Below, in pieces: positions 33,322 through 45,937 of a stretch of 64,000 nucleotides of DNA. Each line of letters begins with the position of its first letter. The first letter of the stretch is position 1. Under the pieces are notes generated by a model. The model worked only from the letters and a program-made list of their open reading frames with translations. It had not been told where the DNA came from and made no database searches. The translations under genes were made by a program, and so were the position numbers. Origin of the DNA: Dermatemys mawii (lineage: Eukaryota; Chordata; Testudines; Dermatemydidae); contig ML677373.1 of NCBI GenBank assembly GCA_007922305.1, positions 15,182,709 through 15,246,708 on the forward strand. Direction: 5' to 3'.

Positions 33322-35461
33322 GTCACGAAACAGTGTCCTCGTAAAATCATATGGAGTGCAACGTCACAAACACCATTTGAAACAAAGGGCCAAATTCGTC
33401 CTTGGAATATCTTTCCCCCTTTTGATCACCCATGACACATCCCATTGACACCTGGATGCTGGGAGGGAGTGATTTCAGCAGTGTGATATCAAGCACTTGG
33501 CTTTTTAATTCAACTTTGGCACAAAAAGCTCGGACCCTTGAGGCCCTGAATAAATTCAACTTCCACTGATGTCAGCAGAAATGGAGGGCGCGTAGCACAT
33601 TGCCTTGATCAAGGCCCGACTAGAAAAGGGCAAAACTGACAGAATGACATGGCAGCAATATGCACAACCAAGAAGTGGCCCCTTCCTGAAGAAACCTCCC
33701 TTGAGCAGGGCTGCCTGCCTGTAGATCTTTTAGACCTAGGATAGTCGCACTGAATTTAAAAAAGTCTCATTAAAAATGTTAGTGTTAAAATCAAAGTACA
33801 AGAAAATCAGTTCTCCCTTTACATACCTGCACAAGATCCAGGTTCAAGATTCTATGATCCAGTTGCAGGAATTGAGAACTTCAGCTGAACCTTCCTCTCC
33901 CCATCGGCACTCATGTACAGCAATCAATCAGTTTTTAAAGATGTATTTAATGAAGATTTTCATTTCACTGTACAACTAGTAGGTTTTCTGGCTCACTATT
34001 GTGTATCTAGGCTAGTGCTTCTTTATCTTAACTCTTGGTTAAAACTACAAGAAATTCTCTATACAGTCTCTTGTTATTTGCACTATTTTCTTAGTATCAG
34101 TTCCATAAAATCCTTTACTGTATAATGTGATAGTCACAGTTAAGTGTTGTCAAAGCAATTTCCTGGCTGCTGTATCAATTGGTTAACAGCCCTGAAAACC
34201 CAAGTGCCTCAACCCACATGGAAGCCACCTCCTTTTTCAACATGAAAAAAATATAAATATAGTGCCTGTTAAACCAAATCCTCAGTGTAAAAGGACCAAT
34301 AAGGCTTAGCAACAAAGGTAGAATGTAAGAAAATATGTACACCATCACCACTCATTTTGGAGCAATGATACTCAATTCAGTAAGCAAAGTGAAGAGACGT
34401 TCAGAAAAATGTCTGGATTTTTTTTCCCAAGCTTAATATCTGTCTCAAAAAGGGCTATCGATTATTCCACTTTCTCAACATTTAGTTCAATCTGGGTTCC
34501 CACAAGCAACAATTCATGCAAAACGTATCAATAGTTAAGAACAGACCTCGTTCCAAGCTCCAGAAACAGTAACCCAAGCCAATACACAGGAAAAAAATGA
34601 ATGTACTGAGAGTACTCCAGGTTCACATGTGGACAGCACCAAATCAGAAAAGTATGTTATATCTCTCTGCTTCTGCACTGTAACGGAAAATGCAAACATT
34701 TCCAGTTTGAATTTTAGAAGCTTCTGACAAGGATCAAATCCCTTTGTAGAACTTCAGTAGTAGAACTTCACAACCCACCTTGATCTAGCATACTTCAAGA
34801 GGTATTTCTCAAATTCAAAGGCCTGACTTACTTCCCTAGATATCAACTGCAGCACTGCTAAAATGGTAGCTATGCTAAGGAAGTGCTGCAATTCCCGAGG
34901 CAACGTCTTGAAACTAATCAAGTTTCGCAAAATGTGAAACTGCAGTGTATTGGTATACCTGGCATCATGAGATGAAACTAGGTATTCTGTGAATCACCTT
35001 TTGTACTCACGCTGCTCTCAGCACTTCACATGATAACAAGCTAGTCAATGCAGTATCAGATGAGCATGCCCATTGCCACATGCTTCCTCCCCTAGACTGC
35101 TCTGTTGATCAGTTCATGGGTCTGGGTCTATGGCCCCACCTCCTTCCTGCCCCATGTGAGAGGACTTTGATAGCATGGGACGTTACAGCTTCCCCTCGTC
35201 CTCCCCACCACACACACACGCACGCGCACACAGAGCTAGTCACAATCTGACCCCAAGACTGAAGTTTCTTTTCTACCTTTAGCATTTGACCCTTTTTGAT
35301 TAGTTCTAGAAATCTTTTGTATAGTTGGCTAACTCACACACAGTCTAAAGGCTGATCATTTCATCCAGTGGAGGAGCACATGTTTTTGTGTGTATGAGGC
35401 AAGCAGGATTTAGCCCATAGTTATAAGATCTCCCATGGCACACAGTCCCCATCAGTGTTTT
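33322..35461. other. Long stretch without recognised genes or repeats
   Basis: About 2.1 kb, mostly unique. A worn MITE may lie at 33384-33625 (gggccaaattcgtcc ... tcaaggcccgac). A short CA-rich microsatellite lies at 35208-35232. Confidence 0.45.
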
Positions 35462-35469
35462 ATTAGTAG

Positions 35470-35843
35470 TAGAGTTGGACAAAAACCGGAATTCCCATCC
35501 TGTGGGAACTTCTGAGATTTACAAATTTTGTGTTGTCGTGAATGAGGATGAAAAGTAGAAATCTTGGAGATTTTTGTTAAATGAAATATTCTGTTTCAGC
35601 ATTATCAAAACATTTAATTCAGACTTGAATGTTTTTTGACTATCATGTTACAAACAACAAAATAGAAAAGTCAGAACAATAAAGTAAACATGAAATGTTT
35701 TGACCGTATCAAATGAAAACATTTCATAATTTACTGTAGAAAATTCTGATGAAATCAATACATTCTGCGAAAGGCTCACTTTTATCAAATCAGCATTTTT
35801 CAATAGAAAAAGTATTCCTATGGAAAATTTCAAACCAGCTCTA
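35470..35843. mobile_element. hAT-type MITE (TAGAGYTGG-ended)
   Basis: The ends tagagttggacaaaaacc and ttcaaaccagctcta are inverted, and the 8-bp duplication attagtag/attaatag (35462-35469 and 35844-35851) has one mismatch. The interior is AT-rich with many inverted aaacatttc-like words. The 88-codon minus frame 35648-35914 runs out of the element and is not a transposase. Confidence 0.75.
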
Positions 35844-35851
35844 ATTAATAG

Positions 35852-37444
35852 AATTAACATAATAGAGTAATGCATTTTCTCAAATTCTGTGCCAAAGATT
35901 AAGTTGATTCTCAATTTTGTTTATCTAAATATTCAAAGTCTCCATGGAAATATATTAAGGACAAATTTCACATATCCCACATTGTTTCCAGTAGCAATGC
36001 ACAAAAGAAAACTCATTGCTTGACGCACAGGTGAAGATAAGTCAAGTTGGAATATTTACACCTTTTGTTAAAGAGTCTGTCCTCTATGATCTTGGTTATC
36101 CTGTTACTTCACATTATCTATTCATCTATATTATTCCATGTCACTAAAGGACTGAATAAAACAAGAGAACTGCTATACAGATATAAGTCATGAAATATTA
36201 AAATACCATTTTAAGCACTTTCCTGTTAACTGATAAAATGTTATAAAAGAATAATTTATTTCTGTGATTGCCAACAGGTTTCACCAGATCAATATATTTC
36301 ATTTTAAAATTAATCTTAGAGTGGAAAAATACCATGCCTGCCTTTGAATAAAGACAGTTGAGACCTCTGGTTATTTCCTGTGTTTTTCTTAAACATTTAC
36401 ATGGAATATACATTTCTTAGGAACAATAATTCAAAGTAATCATCAGGATCAGTTTCTGCTTGAAATATGCTTTCAAATAACTACTTCCATTTGAATGGCA
36501 ATTTTGATAAAATGACATTTTTAGAAATGAGTTGAATATGACTCAGACATCATCTATTCATTTTTAAATGTGTCTGTTCCCGTTTGCAGGGTTTGGTTTT
36601 TTCTCTTGTTTTTTGTTTTTGTAAATCCATGTATAGTTGTTGTTATTCTTTTAACAAATAGAAATGGAAAGAATGAGATAATGCATGAGGTCTGCCTACA
36701 ACTAAAGGAACGTTATTACTTTAAAAATTATGTAATTAAGAAGTCCTTAGAAATGATGCTTGAAGTCTAATTTTCTTTTTACTCTTTGCATTTCTCTTAT
36801 TTTGTACATTGAACATAAAATAGTTTCATTTCTGCTTAAAGAATTGGCTTCAGCAAAGCACTTGCGCACATGCTTAAGTATTTTGCTGAACTAAAACCAT
36901 AAATAATTTCTGGGCAATTTTACTTCTAAGTTTTAAAGCATTAGTATAATGCTATCATTTTTGGGTTGCAAACATCGCAGAGAAACATGAGACTTTCCAG
37001 TGTAATTTTTAATTAAATAAATTGAAAACATATCTATTGGTCCTTGGTTCAGTACAAACAAATTTTGGGCCATATATGACCTAAGGCTATGTATTTATAA
37101 TATCTTTTATTTGCTAAACACAAATATTTATATACTATACCTGATATTGTTCTGATATCCTGCACAATTAAATCATTTCATTTCCATCTGCTCTAACATG
37201 CCCAAAGGTTTCCTGATTTATTATAAATATTTTTTTATACTTTCTAATTAATGCTTGGCAGAAGCACTTTGCTTCAGCATAACTTAGTTTTAGGAGCACA
37301 AGTACTGATAATCTCTAGAGTAATTAGGAGACTAGACTGTTTTCTGAACAGACTTTTATGAGCCTGCCTCTCTCTCCACAGCTTCCAGAGTGAGCCAATT
37401 AAATCCTCTATTTCATAACATTCTGGACTTGAATCTTCTTTCCT
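35852..37444. other. Long AT-rich stretch, one small MITE relic
   Basis: About 1.6 kb, very AT-rich. At 36850-36897, cagcaaagcacttgcgcaca followed by tgcttaagtattttgctgaa is half of the palindrome found complete at 45821-45937. No genes. Confidence 0.5.
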
Positions 37445-37525
37445 CTCTATTTACAGCAATGTTACTGCACTGATTTCAGTGAGGTTACTCCTGATTTACA
37501 CCAGCGAAAGAGGAGACTCAAGCCT
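37445..37525. repeat. Relic of MITE with GTTACTCCTGATTTACACCAG core
   Basis: Contains gatttcagtgaggttactcc and tgatttacaccagcg, matching the worn copies near 8900 and 30380. Confidence 0.4.
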
Positions 37526-38589
<1,064 letters not shown>

Positions 38590-38775
38590 ACACCCCCACA
38601 CCCCTTGATAAAAATATTAAATACTGCAAGGGCCAAGAACCAATCCCTGCAGGATTCCACTGGAAACACACACGCTCAATGCGAATTCCCCACTTACAAT
38701 TACATTTTGAGATTTATCAGACAGTTTTTAGTCCATTCAGCAGATTAAGAGAAATCAGAGATTTGTGACTAGTAC
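38590..38775 (-). pseudogene. CR1-like reverse transcriptase fragment, minus strand
   Basis: The minus strand reads SGILQGLVLGP near 38640-38670. This is a decayed form of the RT box SGVPQGS-LGP found before the catalytic YADD/FADD box of CR1-type LINEs. Flanking sequence in the same direction resembles the CR1 RT region but has stops. The YADD box is not included. Confidence 0.55.
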
Positions 38776-39212
38776 TCAGACTGGTGTTGAGTTACTCTGG
38801 AGAGTGATATGGCCTCATAAGGAGGTGGAAAAAAGTGTGTATGATGGGAAGGACTGTATAAGACCCCTCACATAAGACATGGACCACACTGCATAGCTAA
38901 ACTGGATTGGAAAGAAGTTGGGAGATAGTGCTTGACCTCAACTCTGCCCCTGTACTGTTGCTGAAAGAAAACGTGCATGAGATTGTATTTTATTTACCAA
39001 ATAGTATGTGCCCTCGTGATTAAAGAATGTATCATAATGCACTGAAAGGGACAGAGTGAAGTTTATGTTTCCAGCCTCAACCGTGATACTCCATATCCAG
39101 AACGTTTAACCATTCAACTGCAACATTTGTATGACTTTTTTTCTGTGTCAATAACACACTACATTGAGTTTTAATAGATGCTGCTAATATAATGCTACCC
39201 TGTTCACTGTTA
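38776..39212. other. No recognised feature
   Basis: Unique sequence. Confidence 0.5.
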
Positions 39213-39220
39213 TTCTAGTC

Positions 39221-39417
39221 CAGGCCTGCACAACATGCGGCCCGGGGGCCACATGTGGCCCGCACGGGTTCACTGTGCAGCCCGTGGGGGGTGAGTAGGG
39301 GTGGGGCAAACCAAGAGGTGAGGAGGGGAGAAGCGGATGGAGGCGGGGCTTTTTGGCCCGCAGCTGGGTTTTTTGCAGTAATATGGCCCTCACTGCTTTC
39401 TGAGTTGTGCAGGCCTG
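39221..39417. mobile_element. hAT-type MITE, perfect 8-bp duplication
   Basis: The ends caggcctgcacaac and gttgtgcaggcctg are perfect inverted repeats of 14 bp. The duplication ttctagtc (39213-39220 and 39418-39425) is identical on both sides. The interior is GC-rich with ggcccg repeats. Intact ends suggest a fairly recent insertion. Confidence 0.9.
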
Positions 39418-39425
39418 TTCTAGTC

Positions 39426-39833
39426 AATGCTTATAATTATACCAACCACAAACCCATCACAGCTATTTCAGAGCTACAAACTACTCCAAAGATTAAAGTT
39501 ACTTAGATGAAGAATTTTGGTTTGGGCCCCAATATTTGATTTCACCGAGAAACACTTTATACAAAACTAGAACAACTCATTTTTTTGTGCATCACAAACC
39601 AAACACAAATATACACAGAACCTGAGGGGAAAATGTTTTGCGGCTGTTGAGTATTTTCCCATTTCTGCAGTGTTATGAAAGATATCAGCCATAGATGGTC
39701 ACAGCTCCTGTTTTTCTGTAATTCCTGAAAATTCAATTTCCAGGGTCTCTTTTTTCCTCCTCCTGTTAATTTTCTGATCTCATGATAATATAAGAGGCGG
39801 ACAAGCTCAGAAATCATCATGAAGAGACTGAAG
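39426..39833. other. No recognised feature
   Basis: Unique sequence up to the LTR target site. Confidence 0.5.
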
Positions 39834-39838
39834 GAGCA

Positions 39839-40258
39839 TGTAACAGGGTGCTGGCTTAGAGGATCAAGCCAGGCCCCTGTTAGCCCATACCCAGGGAGAA
39901 GGCAGCACTAGCTGGAGCTGGCTGGGAGGCCACACCCTAATTGCCTGAGGGGAGACACCTGCAGGCCTGAGGATCCAGCTATAAAAGCTGGCAGGCAGGA
40001 AGCAGGGGAGATCAGAAGGGGAGGAGAAGGAGAGAGACCAGAGGGGAGGAGACCAGGGAGACAGGAAAGAGAAGACTGGGGGCTCCAGATCCCTGTAGGC
40101 CAGGAGGCTAGCAGTCTCCCTGAGCCCTGGTCTGTAGCTGTTGTATATATCTGTAAATAGTAGGTGGTGGGAACAAACACATCAATAAAGGACACAGGTG
40201 TTGCACAGAGTGGTCTCCAGGCTTGTTTGTGAAGAGGACAGGCAAGGGCCCGGTTACA
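39839..40258 (+). mobile_element. Solo LTR with 5-bp target duplication
   Basis: A 420-bp unit begins TGTAAC and ends GTTACA, and is flanked by the perfect 5-bp duplication gagca (39834-39838 and 40259-40263). It holds a TATA-like box (ctataaaagc, 39979-39988) followed by a purine-rich block and an AATAAA signal (40182-40187), followed by T/G-containing sequence. This is the U3-R-U5 layout of a retroviral or Gypsy-type LTR. No internal gag, pol or env lies next to it, so it is a solo LTR left by recombination. A 5-bp duplication does not decide between an ERV and a Gypsy origin. The 124-codon antisense frame is incidental. Confidence 0.8.
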
Positions 40259-40364
40259 GAGCAGAACAGCTGTAACAAACATGGATCTCCTCCTAGGACA
40301 CTGATGTCCAGTTTAATAGATACCCAACAGGGCCCATAATGAGGCGGTCTAACCTCATGATCAG

Positions 40365-41015
40365 AGATGGGGCAGAGTCAGTGTTGCAGTCAGAAATCAC
40401 GCTAAAGGTCAGAGTCAGAGGTAAAAGCCATGCGAAGGGTCAATCCAGAGTCAAAGTCAGAAGCCACACCAAGGATCAGTGCCAGGGTTAGGGTTGCCAG
40501 CAGTCTAATCTCACACACCTGTCCCAAGGCCAGGTCCCTGCCCTGCCCCTTTTCTGAGGCCCCGCCCCTTTTCTGAGGCCCCCCCCCCTTTCCGCGGCCC
40601 CCCCCCCTGTCATTCCCCCCCCCCCCCCCCGCTTGCTCTTCCCTTTCCTCACTCACTTTCATTGGGATGGGGCAGAGGGTTGGGATGCAGGATGGGGTGC
40701 GGGCTCTGGGCTGGAAGGTGGGGCATTGGGGTTTGGACTGTGGGAGGGGGCTCTGGAGGCCAAGCCGGGGCAAGGCGTTGGGGTGTAGGAGAAGCTTCCA
40801 GGAGCCTGCTTTAGCCCTGCTGCGCTGCTGGACTTTTAGCTACCTAAAATCACCCAGATTGGCTTCAGTGGTGGGAGATCAAGCCCGATTCCCGGAGACT
40901 CCAGGCCAAACCAGGAGGGTTGGAGTCAGTAGCCATGCCAATGATTAAGCTGCAATTAGAGTCAGAAGTAACCATGCCAACAATGAAACTGGAATCGGAG
41001 TCAGAAGTCACTCCC
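40365..41015. repeat. Degenerate tandem repeat (AGTCAGAAG units), split by an insertion
   Basis: Units of about 35-40 bp starting agtcagaa or agtcagta and containing ccatgcc or ccacacc recur at about 40386, 40411, 40454, 40922, 40957 and 40998. The 40490-40925 element lies between the third and fourth units. Confidence 0.6.
40490..40925. mobile_element. GC-rich DNA element (AGGGTTGCCA-type ends) inside the tandem repeat
   Basis: Starts agggttgccagcagtctaat and ends near ccaggagggttgg, approximate inverted ends. The interior has gccccttttctgaggcc duplicated, poly-C runs at 40577-40631 and G-rich gggttggggt-like phrases on the plus strand. No target duplication could be fixed. The frames at 40402-40773 and 40667-40948 come from this composition. 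Confidence 0.5.
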
Positions 41016-42579
41016 TTTTGTGGCTACAAACTACCCGCTATCACACAGTTGGCATGGTATTTGGCACAATGGCTGACAGAACATCATGACGCAGAATGGG
41101 TACTATGGAAACTGCTGCCATGATTAAGAGAGGAGCTAAAGAAGCCACACAGAGGCCTTAGGCTGGCTCACAGATGTTCTGCCTTCAGTCAGTGTTGGGA
41201 TGTTTGGTTTGGGATGTCTGCCATTTCTGTGACAAGGACAACTCTGCTCCCCACCTCCCTTGACATGGGAATCAGAAGAAGACTGTGAACAAAAACTAAG
41301 TGAGTTTCCAATTCCCTGTAACCCATTCAAGAAAATAAAGTGCCCTATTTGTAATTTTCTTCCTCAGAGAAGTTCAGCACAGGTGGAGGGAAGTCCTGTT
41401 TCTAATTGGGTTGAAAAATCTCCCCAAATAAGTTTACACACATGCTTGGGCTGAGGTTGGATTCACCACTTCTCCTTGACAATGAGAAGAAATAGTGCAT
41501 CATCCCCATCTTGGATGCACCATATTTCTCTGCCCTTTCTATGCCTGCCCATTTACCTGAGGTTTACACGGCACAGAAAAACTTCTCCAAATTACACTAA
41601 TGATTGAGGGGCCTGCTGCACGAGTGAGTTTTACAAAATAGGAAATCAGGAACAACATATAATTTTGTGCAGGAAGTTTCTCAATTGTAGCTTAGTTTTA
41701 AATTACATGTAGTACTTCCTGATTTCCTACTAAATGCGCTGTAGCATATTTTCTAAAAAAGTGATGTTTTAGTGCCACAAGACCTCACTATTCTATTTAA
41801 AGTTGTCTGGGAAACTGGGAGAAAACTCTTGTTTTTTCATGTGGATTATAGGTGTTCAAGTTTAGCCAAATTCTCCTTGATAAATTCTAACACTATGGCA
41901 ACTAAAATAAGACTTTTGGCATTATCATGTGCTAGAGCAAAATGCATTACTGCTAATGGTGGAACTTCAGCCTATAACTTCAAAGAGGCAGAATATTAAT
42001 TAGGAGGTTGTAACTATTTGAATGGCTTCTCAGAGTTACTAAGATTTCTGGTGGGAGAAATGCATTTGCTAAGGGATTAAAGAATACACAATGAATACAG
42101 TACAATTTTTTGCAAGCTTTACAAAAAGATATTTTACAGATTATGATGGATAATGCAGTAAAGAATACCAAGAAAAGTACAGAAATGGTGACTTTCACGA
42201 TGGCCAATTATTTCAAGAATTAATGATGGAACTAGGAACATACAGAAAAAAAAGAGTATGGAGGCTCTCTGAAAATGGCTGCCATAAGTGCTTGTTTTAT
42301 TATGTTCTTTCTGATTTTGACAGGGCAGAATCTTTCTTGCATGCTGCCTGTCACAAAAGCTTGCTATGATTTTCAAGAAGACACTCTTTACATTAGGATG
42401 GTGCTCAGCAAAGATTGTGTGCGTCACCATGACACTAAATCTGTCCTGCAATCTTTGATTTTTTATTTTTTTTTTAACTGCCAAGATAGTTCACTTCTAA
42501 GAGCCATACCAGTGTATATATATAGCTTCCTCTGTCTATTTCATTTACCATCACACTATCTTCTTTATATTTCCAGGGA
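41016..42579. other. No recognised feature
   Basis: About 1.5 kb of unique sequence. The antiparallel frames 42134-42484 and 42275-42631 overlap and lack known domains. Confidence 0.5.
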
Positions 42580-42753
42580 ATGGCGGGTTGCCCTGGAGTT
42601 CTTTAAGGAGTACAATGACAGGTTTTTTTGACTGAATAAGTAATCCTCCTCAAAGGGCAAGCCCTCCACACTGGACTGTGCCTCACAGGATAAACATGAG
42701 GAATGGAGCTGGGACTCCTTGTGCATAATGACAGCAGTTGCCAGCGATCTACA

Positions 42754-42878
42754 GTAGTGGTTTTCAACCTTTTTTCATTTACGGACCACTAAAAAATTTC
42801 AAATAGTGGTGCAGACCCTTTTGGAAATCTTAGTCTGTGGACTCCCAGGGCTTTGCAGATCAGAGGCTGAAAACCACA
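42754..42878. mobile_element. hAT (Charlie-like) MITE inside the gag relic
   Basis: The ends gtagtggttttcaaccttt and ggctgaaaaccaca are inverted. The 8-bp flanks gatctaca/gatctaga (42746-42753 and 42879-42886) differ at one base. The TGGTTYTCAACC terminus is typical of Charlie-group hAT elements. Confidence 0.75.
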
Positions 42879-43005
42879 GATCTAGAGGCTATGTTTTCTT
42901 CGTCTACTGCAACTTGAAGAGATTATCTGGCTATCAGACTACCTTAATCGATAAAGGCTTAGAATGGTACTCTGTCCTCCTGAGGGAGTTTGTCCAAAAA
43001 ATGTA

Positions 43006-43301
43006 GGCCAGGTCTACACTGGGAGGTGGACGTCAACCTAAGATGCACAACTTCAGCTATGCAAATAGCATAACTGAAGTCAACGTATCTTAGGTCAACT
43101 TACCTTGGCGTCCTCATGACAGCGACTCGACCGCTGCTGCTCCCCCGTCGACTCCGCTTCCACCTCCGCAGCGATGGAGTTTCAGAGTCAACAGGGAGAG
43201 CACTCGGGGATCAATTTATCGCATCTACACTAGATGTGATAAATCAATCCCTGATAGATCAATCACTACCCGCCGATCTGGTGGGTAGTGTAGACTTGGC
43301 C
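43006..43301 (+). mobile_element. Harbinger-like MITE inside the gag relic, near complete
   Basis: The left end ggccaggtctacactggga and the right end gtagacttggcc are followed by TTA (43302-43304); the left flank is GTA. It has the full set of family blocks, including cccccgtcgactccgcttcc and the paired gcatctacactagatgtgat. Confidence 0.85.
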
Positions 43302-44640
43302 TTAGGGTAGCTGATGAAGTCATACTTTGCAAGTAGCACCTGATATACTGGCTATTCAGAACTGTAGACTGGTACATGTAAATACTTTTCTCTCTATGTG
43401 GTCTAAGCATTTGGCCTCATCTGAAGGGATGGATCTTGTATGTTGTTGTCTACTCCTTTCTGTAGCAGCCTGAACAAGCAGGAAGTTGTGTGAAGAAACT
43501 GCTCCCTTGGGAGAAAAAAAGTACTTCTTTCCACCTTGTAAGAAGTGGGTGCACTTGATACCAAGGCACGCCATACCACTTTGGCTCGCTCTTGGATAGC
43601 CTCGTTGACGGGCAGTGCTATACAAGTAGGCCATTTATTCTGCAAAACATCCAGGAGTATTTTGGAATGATTCTTGGATTTCTTCCAGGTGAATATGGGG
43701 GGCTTCACCAATCCTTGACCACCCCTGAAACTGGTTGTGATTGTCCAGCAGCAAATGTAATGCTATAGCAACTGCCTTGTCAAGAATGGAAGACTATATG
43801 TTTGATAGTATTAGCATTTACCGCTAGAGCTGCCTCTTTTTCTTCTTCCCCTGTGGAATCCAGAAACAGTTCAGGCTGGTCCCTCAGTGGAAAGAGATGG
43901 TGAGAGTCTCAGTGAAACCATGCAGGTTCAGGATAAGGGTTCCTGTAAGGGTTCCACAGTGCCCAGTACAGACAATGAGAAGAATCCAGTAGGGATTTAG
44001 GGGATCCCAAGGCATAAGGTACCACAAGTCCCAGGCAGAGGGGTACACCATCTTACATGATCATGTCAGGCCCCAGAAGATTCTAGAACATCTCTCACTG
44101 CTGATGGCTCTTGGATGAGAGGACAACCATCCTTCTCCCATATCAGAATCACCCTATGAAGAAAATGTGAGCTCAGTCTCCAAAGCTGGTGCCCTCAGAA
44201 CTGTCAATGAGAAAATAACCTTATTAGTAGAGGGAATAGGAGATTGGCTTCCTTCACAATGTTCATGGAGTCGTGAACACCCTTGTAAGAATTGGTTCTG
44301 GTAGGTTGGGAGAGTCTAGATCTGGCAGGATGGTGATGTCCTCTGGCATATTTGTGGGGTCATGAGGGGTCTTCTCCCTGTAAATCTTCCTATGTCAGCT
44401 CAAAAGCATATGCTGGTGCTGATGACGTGGTTGTCTGTCCTTTGCTGGTACCAATCATTGTACCAGTTTAGGTTCACATAAAATATTTGCAGGTTTGATG
44501 CAGGAGAATCAGGTTCGTGGAGTGTAGAAAAGCATATAGCAGTAAGAAGGTGCTGGAGGGGCAGTCGATCCACACTACATTTAGCACCATGACAGCAGTG
44601 TCCAAGATACTGTTTCTTACAGTAGCGACAAAACTTTAAT

Positions 44641-45820
44641 CAAATCAATCACTCACATTACTAGTGTAGTATAAAAAAATTAGAATGATTGACAGGATTT
44701 ATCAGGATTTATAAAATATGGAAAAACATAAGCCAATAGAATTACTGACAGGTAGCTTTTGCACACAAACCAAGTTATCATGTTTCACTAATGAACTAAT
44801 TTCTTAGTTTTTCAACAGTCTGTAATGGAGAAAAAATTGCATAGCTCAAGTAAGCCAATTTACATGACCATCTTTATACGAGAATATTTTAAATCTATCA
44901 TGCTTAACACCTTGGAGCACACAACACCCTACTTCACAAAAGCGACTCTCTCAAGCTAATTTGCATGCAGTCTGCACAGACCTTGCAATCTCATTTAAAC
45001 AAGGTTTTCCAGATACTGGTTATTCTACCAAAAGTTTCAGTATACCAGTCATGTCATCCCTGACATCAGCTATAAATCCCAGTAAATTTCGTTTGCTAAG
45101 GATCCAGTTTGCCACAGAAACATGCCAGGCATATATAATGTGTTATTCACTTTTCCAGTGCAGGACACTGGCCAGCTCAAAAGTATATCCATTTCTCAGA
45201 ACCAGGGGAATAAAATGGAGAAGTTAAGTTTAACACTGGCACATCAAAGGCGACTGCTGATGATTTTGGCAGCCTTATTTGAATATTGGATAAAAGGTGG
45301 GGGAATCATTTTTATTAGGTATATGCAGAGATGCTTGAGACACTTATTCATGGCCTGTGTCACATTGTAGCTGCCATTTTGATCAATTTGCTGGTAGCAT
45401 ATTACACTGAGATATAATGAAACACTTTGATATCAGTGTCTCACAATAGAATTAAGAATTCTGATGTCTTTTACCAAATTTGAACATAACAAGAGTGATA
45501 TATCAGTGTCCAGAATACTAAATAAAGGATTGCTACTCTGCTAGTGATACATGAAGGAAAACTGGCTGAGTAAAGCCCCTCCCCTTGCCAAACGGCAATG
45601 AGGGAGTAGAATCAGGTACTCCTGCCCTTTTTGTAGCCATACCAAATACTGAGCTAAATATAATGGCCCAAGTTTCTGGTCCTCTTCAGGTACGTCCACA
45701 AAACAGCAGCATATTGCTCACAGACATACAACACTGTGCCTACATTCTGGCTGCCCCTTTCCTTCCCTCCAGGTTATTCCTCTGTGGAAAAGGCTCTGTG
45801 GGTTCAGAGGTATACACGTT
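44641..45820. other. No recognised feature
   Basis: About 1.2 kb of unique sequence. Frames at 44961-45227 and 45122-45370 are unrecognised. Confidence 0.5.
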
Positions 45821-45937
45821 TGGGCCCTGATTCCACAAAATACTGAAGTATTTGCTTAACTCTAAGCACATGTTTACACCTGGTTGATTTCAACAGGACT
45901 AGGTAAATGCTTAAGTACTTTGCTGAAGTGGGGTCTC
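45821..45937. mobile_element. Palindromic MITE (GGGCCCTGATTC-ended)
   Basis: The left half (gggccctgattccacaaaat, gtatttgcttaactctaagc) is mirrored by the right half (ggtaaatgcttaagtacttt, gctgaagtggggtctc) around a ttgatttcaacagg centre. The length is 117 bp. Partial relatives lie at 36850 and 25688. Confidence 0.6.

Larger units (their letters stand above)
42580..44640 (-). pseudogene. DIRS-type retrotransposon gag-like ORF relic, second copy
   Basis: Minus-strand blocks in order: IALPVNEAIQERAKVVW (about 43570-43620), LLVQAATERSRQQH (about 43440-43490), SLIARxSLQVAVDEENIA (about 42893-42945, one stop), then ATAVIMHKESQLHSS and VEGLPFEEDYLFS (about 42640-42745) and LKNSRAT (about 42590-42610). 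These are the same blocks, in the same order, as the relic at 431-1610. Frameshifts and stops are frequent. The part above 43830 keeps serine/proline-rich character but is hard to read. The relic is cut by a hAT element at 42754-42878 and a Harbinger-like MITE at 43006-43301. It is not functional. Confidence 0.7.

Noticed and set aside
39908..40282. 124-codon minus frame
   Set aside because: It is antisense to the solo LTR and extends past its end. No retroviral gene motif is visible.
40402..40948. Open frames of 123 and 93 codons near the tandem repeat
   Set aside because: Caused by the C- and G-rich element at 40490-40925; low complexity and antiparallel.
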